In this document: one piece after another, positions 32,781-40,544 of the stretch | Layout of the letters: each line of letters opens with the position of its first letter | How positions within the stretch are numbered: the first letter of the stretch is position 1 | Source: Maridesulfovibrio sp. | Lineage (GTDB): Bacteria > Desulfobacterota > Desulfovibrionia > Desulfovibrionales > Desulfovibrionaceae | Direction: 5' to 3' | DNA: 42,500 nucleotides | NCBI RefSeq assembly: GCF_963666665.1 | Contig: NZ_OY762999.1 | Location: forward strand, 1 to 42,500 | The notes under the pieces: generated by a model | Seen by the model: the letters and a program-made list of their open reading frames with translations, nothing else | Databases searched by the model: none | Told to the model about the DNA's origin: nothing | Program-made: the position numbers and the translations under genes

Positions 32781-32887
32781 ACGTTTATCACTAAACGTGA
32801 TAAAAGAGCAATATCTCAGCTTGTTAAGAACTTTTTGCGGAGATTAAGTGCGTGGTGATAAAAAATATCATATAAATGTGGCGTTTA
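32781..32887. promoter_or_regulatory. Dyad-rich candidate operator region in the divergent gap
   Basis: At 32784-32804 TTTATCAC and GTGATAAA form a perfect 8-5-8 dyad. Overlapping it, ACGTTTA and TAAACGT (32781-32798) form a 7-4-7 dyad. The half-site GTGATAAA recurs at 32855-32862 and CGTTTAT at 32882-32888. The rest of the 422-bp gap 32708-33129 is AT-rich and holds a further imperfect hairpin (33012-33040, GCTGTTAACAG with CTGTTAGCAGC) and a weak promoter-like pair TTTACA (33062) and TAATTG (33086). No coding sequence was recognised in it. Confidence 0.4.
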
Positions 32888-33129
32888 TAGTTGGAATACT
32901 TTGACTGATGGATTTCTTTGCGGATAATTATAAGGGGGTACATAAATTTTCCACAGCTGTATAGCTGCTTGCCATGATTGCCATACTCGGACTATGTTTA
33001 ACATTTATGAGGCTGTTAACAGGAAAATTCTGTTAGCAGCATGTTTTCATGTTACATTTTTTTTACAATTTATTTGCTTGAGAACTAATTGTTTTCCCTC
33101 ACACGTTTGGGGAGAAGTCGGGAGATAGT

Positions 33130-35256
33130 TTGGATAGTCTGTTCACTCCGTCATCAATCGCCGTTGTAGGCGCTTCATCTGTTTCCGGAAAAATTGGAAA
33201 CACCATTCTGTCTAACCTGCTGAGTGCCGGGTATAGCGGGCGGATTTATCCGGTAAACCCGCGAGGCGGTGATATTCACGGTATTTCCGCATATAAAAAA
33301 AATTCTGATATCGGCACTCCTGTTGATTTAGCTGTTGTGGCTGTTCCCCGAGATTTTGTTCTTGGGGTATTCAAGGAACTGCTTGAACTTGGAGTCCGTT
33401 CTGTGGTGGTTATCACCGCAGGATTCAAGGAAGTGGACCATGAAGGCTGGTTGCTTGAAGTTCAGCTTGCGGAACTTGCTGAAAAGCACGGTGTGAATCT
33501 GCTTGGCCCCAACTGTCTCGGCGTGATCAATTCCAGAGGCGGGGTCAATGCATCCTTTGCCACCGGCAATCCGCTTCCCGGAAGTATGGGCTTTTTCTCG
33601 CAGTCCGGTGCGCTTTGCGTAGCTGTTCTTGATTGGGCTTTGGGAGAGAAGGTCGGCTTTTCGAAATTTATCAGCCTTGGTAATAAAGCTGTTATCAATG
33701 AAGCTTCCATGATCGAATATCTCGGTAATGACCCTGAAACAAAGGTTATTCTCGGATATGTGGAGAATATTGAAAATGGCCGGGAATTCATGGCGCAGGC
33801 GGCTAAGGTCTCCATGAAAAAACCGATACTGATGATGAAGGCCGGTACTACCCCCGCAGGGGCCAGAGCCGCGTCATCGCATACCGGAGCAATGGCCGGA
33901 TCGGATAAAGCCTGCGATGCGGCTTTTCGCCAGTCTGGTGTTATCCGGGTGGAAAAGCTTGATGAACTTTTCAATCTTGCCAAGGCTTTTTCAGTTCAGG
34001 AATTGCCGTTAGGACCGAACCTTGGCATTGTGACCAATGCTGGTGGACCCGGTATCCTTGCGGCTGACGCCTGTGGTGAATCGGTTATGCGCATGCCCAC
34101 TTTTTCGCCTTCGACGATTGGGGAATTGCAGCGCATGCTTCCGGGGTACGCATCGCTTTACAACCCTGTTGATCTTCTCGGGGATGCTGATGCAGAAAGT
34201 TATGCCCGGGCTGTGCGCATTGTGGGCCATGATCCGGCTGTGAACAGCCTGCTGGTAATTATCGCTCCCACGGTTAATCTTGATTTCACGGAAGTTGCCA
34301 AAGCTGTTGTTGAGGGCATGGGTGAAGTGAGCAAGCCTGTTTTCTGTTGTCTTATGGGACGCAAGAACAGCGCCGAGGCCCGTGAAATTTTTGCAGAAGC
34401 CGGAGTTCCGGTATATGACTTTCCCAAGCAGGCTGTCCGTGCAATGGACTGCATGCATAAATATGCTGTCTGGAAAGGCCGTCCCCCGCGTACTTATATC
34501 ACACCGGAACATGACGTTGATGCTGCCCGTGCGGTTGTAGACAACGCATTACGGTCCGGTCGTTCCGAGCTGGTTGAATTCCAAGCCCGGGATATTGTTA
34601 CCGCTTACGGATTACCGACGCCGGAGTCCGATCTTGCCCGCTCCGGTGATGAAGCTGTGGCGATTGCCGAGCAGCTCGGGTATCCGGTTGTGCTCAAGAT
34701 TGCTTCCCCGGAGATTTCGCATAAGTCCGATGTGGACGGAGTCCGTGTAGGACTGAATTCCGCAGAGGAAGTTAAGGCAGCCTTCTGGGATATCACCGCC
34801 CGTACACAGCGTTTGCGTCCGGATGTGTTTATTGCCGGTTGTCTTGTGCAGCAGATGGCTTCTCCCCAGTCCCGTGAGGTTATTGTCGGGTTTCGCCGGG
34901 ATAAGCAGTTCGGCCCTTTGCTTATGTTCGGACTCGGCGGGGTTTATGTTGAGATTTTGAAGGATATCTCGTTTCGTCTTGCTCCTCTTTCTGTGGAGGA
35001 GGCTGGAGAGATGGTCCGTGAGATCCGTTCCTATATGTTATTGAAAGGAGTCAAGGGGGGCGAGCCCGTTGACTTCGAGGCGATTACTGATGTTTTGATC
35101 AGGATGTCATGCCTTGCGAATGATTTTCCTGAAATTTACGAAGCAGAATTCAATCCTGTGCTTGTCAGCTCGGACGAGGCTCTGGTTGCCGATGCCCGGA
35201 TGACTGTTGTCGACATCTCCGCAGATGCGGGCAACCGGCCGGATGAGCGCGAATAA
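33130..35256 (+). CDS. ADP-forming acetyl/acyl-CoA synthetase (fused alpha-beta)
   Basis: Nucleoside-diphosphate-forming acyl-CoA synthetase that interconverts acyl-CoA plus ADP and Pi with the free acid and ATP, a substrate-level phosphorylation enzyme. The 708 residues comprise a CoA-binding Rossmann domain (1-130, ending GPNCLGV), succinyl-CoA-ligase-like domains (SQSGA at about 157-161; the phosphohistidine His251 in SSHTGAMAGSD), and a C-terminal ATP-grasp beta domain (about 480-700, with YPVVLKIASPEISHKSDVDGV). Alpha and beta parts are fused. The start is TTG 33130 with GGGAG six bases upstream. It sits 10 bp before the P-loop/DRTGG gene, so the two act together. The acid used is not determined; acetate is the default expectation. 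Confidence 0.9.
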   Translation: MDSLFTPSSIAVVGASSVSGKIGNTILSNLLSAGYSGRIYPVNPRGGDIHGISAYKKNSDIGTPVDLAVVAVPRDFVLGVFKELLELGVRSVVVITAGFKEVDHEGWLLEVQLAELAEKHGVNLLGPNCLGVINSRGGVNASFATGNPLPGSMGFFSQSGALCVAVLDWALGEKVGFSKFISLGNKAVINEASMIEYLGNDPETKVILGYVENIENGREFMAQAAKVSMKKPILMMKAGTTPAGARAASSHTGAMAGSDKACDAAFRQSGVIRVEKLDELFNLAKAFSVQELPLGPNLGIVTNAGGPGILAADACGESVMRMPTFSPSTIGELQRMLPGYASLYNPVDLLGDADAESYARAVRIVGHDPAVNSLLVIIAPTVNLDFTEVAKAVVEGMGEVSKPVFCCLMGRKNSAEAREIFAEAGVPVYDFPKQAVRAMDCMHKYAVWKGRPPRTYITPEHDVDAARAVVDNALRSGRSELVEFQARDIVTAYGLPTPESDLARSGDEAVAIAEQLGYPVVLKIASPEISHKSDVDGVRVGLNSAEEVKAAFWDITARTQRLRPDVFIAGCLVQQMASPQSREVIVGFRRDKQFGPLLMFGLGGVYVEILKDISFRLAPLSVEEAGEMVREIRSYMLLKGVKGGEPVDFEAITDVLIRMSCLANDFPEIYEAEFNPVLVSSDEALVADARMTVVDISADAGNRPDERE

Positions 35257-35266
35257 GGAGGCATAG

Positions 35267-36331
35267 ATGGTAAGTATATATATAGGTTCCACTACCGGAT
35301 ATTCCGGCAAGAACCTTCTGGCCATGTCGCTGGGGCTTAAATTTCGTAACAGCGGATTTAATGTAGGTTACATGAAGCCTGTGGGAGCTGTTCCCCATAT
35401 GGACGGTGATACCCCCGGAGATGCGGATGCGGCTTTTATCCAGCAGGTGCTGGGGTTGGAGCAGGACCCGGCCAAGGTGACTCCTGTTCTGGTCACCCGT
35501 GATTTTACCATCAAGGCTTTTTCCGAAGACATGGGTGATCTCATGCCATCTATTGTAGAATCATATGAAGAACTCAGCAGGGACAAGGATGTCATGATCC
35601 TTGGCGGCTCCGGAAGCTATCTCAGTTCCGGAACTTACTGCGGGGTGAGCGGGCCGGATGTTTCCCGTGCCCTCGGCGCAAAGACCATTCTGGTGGACCG
35701 CTACAGCAGTGAGCTTCATTACGATTACGTGCTCCGGGTCCATAAGGAACTTGGGGACGATTTCCTAGGAGTTGTGTTTAATGACGTTCCTGAACATTAC
35801 ATGGATGAACTGACCTCACTGATCGTTCCTTTTCTGGAAAAGAAAGGAGTGAAGGTACTGGGCATTATTCCCCGTGATCCGCTCATGGGCGCCATTAAGG
35901 TCAGTGACCTTGCCGAAAGGCTTTTCGGGAAGATCATCTCCGCCCACACCAAGGCTGATCGGGTAGTTGAGAATTTCCTTATCGGTACCATGCAGGTAGA
36001 GAACTTTATCACCCATTTCAGGCGGCATAAGAATTCTGCTGTCATTGTGGGGGGGGACAGGGCGGATGTTCAACTGGTGGCCCTTGAAGGTAATTGTCCC
36101 TGTCTTATCCTGACCGGTAATCTGTATCCTAATGATATTATCCTGACACGTTCAGAAGTTCTTGAAATTCCAGTTATTGTTGTGCGTGACGATACTTACG
36201 CCGTAGCCAAGAAGATGGAAGCAATTCAGGAAAGTTACAAGCTTAGGGATATGATTAAGATCAATCATGGAGCTGGGCTGGTCAATTCCGAGTTAGATTA
36301 TGACTACATATTTGATGAACTGGACCTATGA
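35267..36331 (+). CDS. P-loop/DRTGG-domain protein (phosphotransacetylase N-terminal-like)
   Basis: A 354-residue protein equal in layout to the non-catalytic N-terminal part of long phosphotransacetylases: a dethiobiotin-synthetase-like P-loop domain (GSTTGYSGKN at residues 7-16, then the MKPVG block) followed by a DRTGG domain (about 215-320, GGDRADVQLVALEG). It lacks the PTA catalytic domain, so a regulatory or nucleotide-sensing role for the adjacent acyl-CoA synthetase is inferred. It starts at ATG 35267 behind GGAGG, 10 bp after that gene, and is followed by an intrinsic terminator. Confidence 0.85.
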   Translation: MVSIYIGSTTGYSGKNLLAMSLGLKFRNSGFNVGYMKPVGAVPHMDGDTPGDADAAFIQQVLGLEQDPAKVTPVLVTRDFTIKAFSEDMGDLMPSIVESYEELSRDKDVMILGGSGSYLSSGTYCGVSGPDVSRALGAKTILVDRYSSELHYDYVLRVHKELGDDFLGVVFNDVPEHYMDELTSLIVPFLEKKGVKVLGIIPRDPLMGAIKVSDLAERLFGKIISAHTKADRVVENFLIGTMQVENFITHFRRHKNSAVIVGGDRADVQLVALEGNCPCLILTGNLYPNDIILTRSEVLEIPVIVVRDDTYAVAKKMEAIQESYKLRDMIKINHGAGLVNSELDYDYIFDELDL

Positions 36332-36748
36332 TTACCTCTTGCTTTGGTAGGTAATATGTCCTACTGTTAAAGTAGACATAATCAAAACGTTAATTAAAAG
36401 TTTTTTTGGGATTTTAGCTTTTTTTGTAAATTAAATTCTTTTATAATATGCTTAAATAAAAGATTTTTTTGGACGAGCGGCATCCTTTTGAGGAGGATGT
36501 TGCTCGTTTTATTTTGAAAAAAATTCATACCCAAACCCCTCAGATGCTATTGTCCTACTTTGTAAAATGTGCCAATTAACTTGCAGATATAAGGCCGTAT
36601 GGGTCTCCGGCCTTGGTGTGACGAGGTTTGTTTCGACCAAAGACGGGACTATTGTTGGTTAGAAAACTAGGGTGCGCTGCACCCTGAAAACCGAGCTGAT
36701 TCGGAATATTGGCGGATAGACCGGATCTTCGGAATGAGGAGGCGTGAG
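36332..36748 (+). other. Non-coding gap with structured leader of the tmc operon
   Basis: No gene is seen in this 417-bp gap. It contains two imperfect hairpins just after the DRTGG stop (36331-36355 and about 36355-36380), an AT-rich stretch, the terminator at 36473-36516, and then a run of short perfect hairpins before tmcD: AAGGCCG with CGGCCTT (36591-36597/36608-36614), TTGGT with ACCAA (36613-36617/36636-36640), GGGTGC with GCACCC (36670-36675/36679-36684) and CCGA with TCGG (36691-36704). No riboswitch family was recognised and no convincing promoter could be fixed. Confidence 0.45.
36473..36516 (+). terminator. Terminator of the acyl-CoA synthetase/DRTGG operon
   Basis: A 13-pair stem including two G-U pairs (36473-36485 with 36495-36507), a 9-nt loop, then TTTT, A, TTTT. 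It is followed about 230 bp later by tmcD. Confidence 0.8.
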
Positions 36749-38002
36749 ATGCCTGATGCGTCCACGTGGGATTGGAATCCCGGTAGGCGAGAGGTCCAGG
36801 ACACTGGATCCTGGTCTGATAAATTTGAGTGGGTGGAAGAATTCCATGCCAGCCCCGATGGAGAGAAAGTCGGTGCTGTTGTTAATAAAGGCGATCTGGA
36901 ATTCACTGCTTGCGTCAACGGTGAGATTTGGGAAGAAGCATACGACAGGATTTTCTACCCTAAATTCGCACCTGACGGCAGGTTTACAGGTATTGCCCAG
37001 CAGATGGGCGAATGGACTCTGTCTGTTGACGGTGAGCATTGGCCGGAAAATTACGGCTACATCTGGAAGACTACGTTCGGTCCTGAAGGTTCTATAATCT
37101 GTGCTGTGCAGCAGGATATGGAATACGGAATGGGCGTGGACGGTGTCCTCTGGGAGAACTTTTTTGAAAATGCAAATGATTTTGCTGTTGGTAGTGATGG
37201 AAAATCCACTGCGGCGGTGGTTCAGGTTACGTCCATGCCTCAGGCAGACATTGAAACTTTCCAGAAAGGAATTTTCACTGTTGCTGTGAATGGTACTGCA
37301 TGGGACAACGTTTTCGTAAACTGCTACACACCGGTATTTGATGCCAAATGTGAAAAAGTTGCCTGCCAAGTAAGAAAAACTCTCTATGATTACACCATCG
37401 CAGTCGATGGCAAGATCTGGCAGCGTGAATTTCAGTGTGTCTGGGCTCCCAGCTTCAACCCCGCAACCGGTGCTCTCGTAGCGCCTGTTCGTCTGGGTGG
37501 AAAATGGGGTATGGCTCAGGATGGCGAGTTGATCTGGAAGAATACCTTCGCCAACTGCTGGCATCAGCAGTTCTGCGCTGACGGTTCTAAACTTTGGGCT
37601 ATTGTTGCTCCCTCCTTCGGCAGCTTTACCGTTGCTGTTGATGGTAAGCCTTGGTCCATCACTGCTCCTGTTGTTATCGACATGGCTGTCAGCCCTGACG
37701 GTAACCGCGCAGCAGCGCTCGGTAAGGACGGCTACGATTACACTGTAATGTGTGACGGTAAAGTCTGGCCCGGTGTTTACCAGATGGCTTGGAAGCCTGT
37801 TTTCAGCCCCGATAGCAGCAAAGTTGCTGCCAAAGTTGAAAAGAATGGTCGCTACACCGTTGTTCTCGACGGCAAGCCCTATGCTCAGGATTTTGATCAG
37901 TGCTGGGAGCCCATTTTCAGCCCTGACAGCTCCAAAGTCCTCATTCGTGCAATAGATGGCGGCAAATTTGTACGCATCGTTGCCGAAGTAAGCGAATTCT
38001 AA
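36749..38002 (+). CDS. tmcD: Tmc complex subunit TmcD, tryptophan-rich repeat protein
   Basis: Cytoplasmic subunit of the Tmc transmembrane redox complex; its role is not known. The 417-residue protein has no signal peptide or membrane helix and is built of about nine to ten degenerate repeats of some 38-48 residues. Each follows the scheme F-S-P-D-G, then an alternating Ala/Val strand, then Tyr-Thr-Val, then V-D-G-K-x-W ending in an aromatic and Trp. This is the pattern of a beta-propeller related to WD40/TolB repeats. No cofactor motif is present. ATG 36749, behind GAGGAGG, is chosen over ATG 36734, whose codons are the ribosome site itself. It is first in the order tmcD-C-B-A. Confidence 0.88.
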   Translation: MPDASTWDWNPGRREVQDTGSWSDKFEWVEEFHASPDGEKVGAVVNKGDLEFTACVNGEIWEEAYDRIFYPKFAPDGRFTGIAQQMGEWTLSVDGEHWPENYGYIWKTTFGPEGSIICAVQQDMEYGMGVDGVLWENFFENANDFAVGSDGKSTAAVVQVTSMPQADIETFQKGIFTVAVNGTAWDNVFVNCYTPVFDAKCEKVACQVRKTLYDYTIAVDGKIWQREFQCVWAPSFNPATGALVAPVRLGGKWGMAQDGELIWKNTFANCWHQQFCADGSKLWAIVAPSFGSFTVAVDGKPWSITAPVVIDMAVSPDGNRAAALGKDGYDYTVMCDGKVWPGVYQMAWKPVFSPDSSKVAAKVEKNGRYTVVLDGKPYAQDFDQCWEPIFSPDSSKVLIRAIDGGKFVRIVAEVSEF

Positions 38003-38020
38003 AAACCGGAGGAATTACAC

Positions 38021-38680
38021 ATGAACAGTGTTTATGCATTCGTGGTTGGCCCTCTGGCTTGGTTCGCCTGGGGCGTGTTTGTTCTCGGTTCCGCTTACAG
38101 ACTGGTTTCCATGTATCAGCTTGCTAAGGCAAAAGACGGTTCGTCTTTGCATTACATGAGCTTCAAGTATGGTTTCCGTTCCATCATGGCATGGATGAAT
38201 CCTACCGGAACCCTTGGTTGGCAGCGCAATCCTTGGACTGCGATGATGACCTTTGTCTTTCATATCTGTCTTGTCATTGTGCCTCTCTTCCTGCTGGGAC
38301 ACGTGGTTCTCTGGGATCAGTTTTTCGGCATCAGTTGGCCGACTCTCCCGGACACCGTTGCTGACATCATGTCCATTCTGGTTGTTGTCTGCTGCATCTA
38401 CTTCGGCGCACGCCGTTTTTTGCAGAAAGACGTTGCTTATCTGACCACAGGTAAGGATTGGGTTGCACTTGCTGTGCCTTCCCTCGTTTTCCTGACCGGT
38501 GTTATGGCCTACCATGAAATCGGCGATGCCAAGGTTATGCTCATTCTGCATATCCTCTGTGGTGAACTCATGCTTATCAGCATTCCCTTCACCCGTTTGA
38601 GTCACGCAGTGTTCGGCCTGTTCACCAGAGCTTACATGGGTTCCGAGTTCGGCGGTGTTCGTCGCTGCAAGGACTGGTAA
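38021..38680 (+). CDS. tmcC: Tmc complex cytochrome b subunit TmcC
   Basis: Integral membrane subunit that carries electrons between the periplasmic cytochrome and the cytoplasmic TmcB. The 219-residue protein has about five or six membrane helices and resembles the NarI/DsrM cytochrome b family. Candidate haem-ligand histidines lie in the FVFHICLVIVPLFLLGHVVLW region and in LILHILCGELML. It begins 18 bp after tmcD behind GGAGG and is followed by tmcB after 26 bp, consistent with one operon and a stable complex. Confidence 0.9.
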   Translation: MNSVYAFVVGPLAWFAWGVFVLGSAYRLVSMYQLAKAKDGSSLHYMSFKYGFRSIMAWMNPTGTLGWQRNPWTAMMTFVFHICLVIVPLFLLGHVVLWDQFFGISWPTLPDTVADIMSILVVVCCIYFGARRFLQKDVAYLTTGKDWVALAVPSLVFLTGVMAYHEIGDAKVMLILHILCGELMLISIPFTRLSHAVFGLFTRAYMGSEFGGVRRCKDW

Positions 38681-38706
38681 CCAATTCCCGCAAGGAGTAC
38701 TGAAAA

Positions 38707-40017
38707 ATGACATTCGACAGGAAAATCGAAGACGCCGGACTCGAGCGGGGTGTTTCCCGCCTGACTCCGGAACGTATCGAAAATACTCTCAAGCAGGTTA
38801 TAGAAGGAGAAACCGGCGCAAAACTCAAGCTCTATGCTGAGACTTGCATGCGTTGCGGTATGTGTTCCGAAGCCTGCCATTATTATATGTCCCACGATGG
38901 TGACCCCAGCTATTCTCCCGCTGGTAAAGTTCATCAGACTATGGGCAAAATTCTGCGTAAGAACTACAAACTTACTGCAGATGAAATCTACGAAATGGCG
39001 CAGATTGCTTACACCGAGTGTAACCTCTGCCGTCGCTGCGTACATTTTTGTCCGCTCGGTATTGATACCGGTTACATTATGAGCATGGTGCGTCGTATGT
39101 GCCACAAGCTCGGCGTAACTCCCCAGTACATTCAGGATACTGCGCATTCCCATTCCGCAACCATGAACCAGATGTGGCTCAAGGATGATGAATGGCCGGA
39201 TACCCTGCAGTGGCAGGAAGATGAAGCACGTGATGAAATGCCCAACCTGCGCATTCCGCTGGATAAAGAAGGTGCGGAGATCTACTACTCCGTTATCGCT
39301 CCGGAACCCAAGTTCCGTACCCAGCTTATCTATCAGGCTGCATATATCTTCAACGAAGCCGGTGTAGATTTCACCATGCCCACCGAACCGGGCTGGGATA
39401 ACTCCGACATGTGTATGTTTACCGGTGACTTTGAAATGATGGGTCGTCTCAAGAAACGTCATTTCGAATCTGCCCTTAATCTTAAATGTAAACGCATTGT
39501 CATGGGTGAGTGCGGTCACGCATTCCGTTCCATCTACGATCAGGGTAACCGTTGGGATGCATGGGAAATGTATCCTATTGAAGTTGTTCACTCTATTGAG
39601 TTTTTCTGGGAGCTTTTTGAAGCCGGGAAAATCAAACTGCGTGAAAAGTTCAAAGAGCCGATTACCATTCATGACCCGTGCAACGTCATTCGAGGTCGAG
39701 GTTTGATGGAACAGTCTCGCAAACTTGCACATGCTATTTGTGAGAACGTGGTTGAAATGACCCCCAACCTTGAGCACAACTACTGCTGTGCTGCTGGTGG
39801 TGGTGTTATCAACTGCGGTCCTCCGTTCAAGAATGTCCGTATGAAGGGTAACAGGATCAAGGCTGAGCAGCTTAAAGCAACCGGCGTGAACACCATTCTC
39901 GCTCCCTGCCATAACTGCCACGGCGGACTCGAAGACCTCGTTCACTATTATGAGCTTGGCATGGACATTAAGTTCTTCGGTGACTTGATCTATGAACTCA
40001 TGGAAAAGCCGGAGTAG
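38707..40017 (+). CDS. tmcB: Tmc complex HdrD-like iron-sulfur subunit TmcB
   Basis: Cytoplasmic iron-sulfur subunit related to heterodisulfide reductase HdrD and DsrK. The 436 residues hold two [4Fe-4S] ferredoxin motifs: Cys47, 50, 53 and 57 in TCMRCGMCSEACH, and Cys105, 108, 111 and 115 in ECNLCRRCVHFCP. The C-terminal half has CCG-type cysteines (GECGHAF, DPCNVIRG, YCCAAGGG, APCHNCHGG), the kind that bind a special [4Fe-4S] centre in HdrD. Start ATG 38707 follows AAGGAG. Electrons coming through TmcA and TmcC are expected to reach this subunit; its natural acceptor is unknown. Confidence 0.95.
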   Translation: MTFDRKIEDAGLERGVSRLTPERIENTLKQVIEGETGAKLKLYAETCMRCGMCSEACHYYMSHDGDPSYSPAGKVHQTMGKILRKNYKLTADEIYEMAQIAYTECNLCRRCVHFCPLGIDTGYIMSMVRRMCHKLGVTPQYIQDTAHSHSATMNQMWLKDDEWPDTLQWQEDEARDEMPNLRIPLDKEGAEIYYSVIAPEPKFRTQLIYQAAYIFNEAGVDFTMPTEPGWDNSDMCMFTGDFEMMGRLKKRHFESALNLKCKRIVMGECGHAFRSIYDQGNRWDAWEMYPIEVVHSIEFFWELFEAGKIKLREKFKEPITIHDPCNVIRGRGLMEQSRKLAHAICENVVEMTPNLEHNYCCAAGGGVINCGPPFKNVRMKGNRIKAEQLKATGVNTILAPCHNCHGGLEDLVHYYELGMDIKFFGDLIYELMEKPE

Positions 40018-40030
40018 GAGGAAGATTACA

Positions 40031-40435
40031 ATGATTAAAAGAGTATTCTCTATTGCGGTCATTGCCGCCTGTGTCTTGCTCTACATGGTTCCCGCGTTCT
40101 GTCAGGAAGATATAACTTCCCTGCTGGACTCGGCTTTCCCTAAGCATCAGAGGCCTGCTGCTGTGTTCGCACATGATGCACACAATGAAAAGGCCGGTAT
40201 TGAAGATTGCGCTGCCTGTCACCATGTCTGGGAAGATGGAAAGATCGTAGAAGGCGAATCTTCCGAAGACCAGAAGTGTGCTGACTGCCACGCTGTTAAA
40301 GCTGAAGCAGGTAAGACCGATCTGCGCAATGCATACCATCAGCTTTGCTCAAAATGTCATGTCAAAGAAGATAAGGGTCCTATCTCCTGCGCTGGCTGTC
40401 ATCCCAAGGGTGGCGCCGCTCCAGCTGCACACTAG
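40031..40435 (+). CDS. tmcA: Tmc complex tetrahaem cytochrome c3 TmcA
   Basis: Periplasmic type II (acidic) tetrahaem cytochrome c3 that takes electrons from the periplasmic hydrogenase/type I cytochrome c3 pool and passes them to the Tmc membrane part. The 134-residue precursor has a Sec signal peptide (residues 1 to about 25, ending PAFC-Q) and four haem-binding CxxCH motifs: CAACH, CADCH, CSKCH and CAGCH. Extra histidines (HDAH, the second His after CAACH, HQ) are spaced as sixth ligands. The mature part is rich in Asp and Glu. ATG 40031 has GGAGG upstream; the longer ORF from 39992 is tmcB sequence. It ends the operon before a terminator. Confidence 0.95.
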   Translation: MIKRVFSIAVIAACVLLYMVPAFCQEDITSLLDSAFPKHQRPAAVFAHDAHNEKAGIEDCAACHHVWEDGKIVEGESSEDQKCADCHAVKAEAGKTDLRNAYHQLCSKCHVKEDKGPISCAGCHPKGGAAPAAH

Positions 40436-40454
40436 GATCTATCCGCATATTAGT

Positions 40455-40486
40455 AAAAAGGCCGTCCCTTGGGGCGGCCTTTTTTT
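40455..40486 (+). terminator. Terminator of the tmc operon
   Basis: AAGGCCGTCCC pairs with GGGGCGGCCTT (one G-T) around a short TT centre and is followed by a run of T from 40480. It lies about 20 bp after the tmcA stop. Confidence 0.9.
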
Positions 40487-40508
40487 GTATATGTAGTTTA
40501 GTCAAATA

Positions 40509-40538
40509 TTGACTTTCTTGTATAGCTGAGCTTTAAGT
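40509..40538 (+). promoter_or_regulatory. Candidate promoter of the adenosine-deaminase gene
   Basis: TTGACT (40509-40514) and, 18 bp on, TTAAGT (40533-40538), only six bases before the ATG at 40545. No Shine-Dalgarno is seen between, so a leaderless mRNA is possible. The same -10 hexamer at almost the same distance from an ATG occurs in the aromatic leader (8264-8277). Confidence 0.4.
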
Positions 40539-40544
40539 GTAATT

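Noticed and set aside
33012..33040. Hairpin GCTGTTAACAG/CTGTTAGCAGC as a terminator
   Set aside because: No T-tract follows and no gene ends just upstream; left as part of the control region description.
36568..36587. Sigma-54-like site upstream of tmcD (TGCCAATTAACTTGCA)
   Set aside because: The -12 TTGCA fits but the invariant GG of the -24 element is GC, which normally abolishes function.
38632..40062. A 476-codon open frame antisense to tmcB and tmcA
   Set aside because: The plus strand encodes convincing cysteine and haem motifs in the same DNA; the antisense product has no recognisable domain and is a by-product of codon bias.
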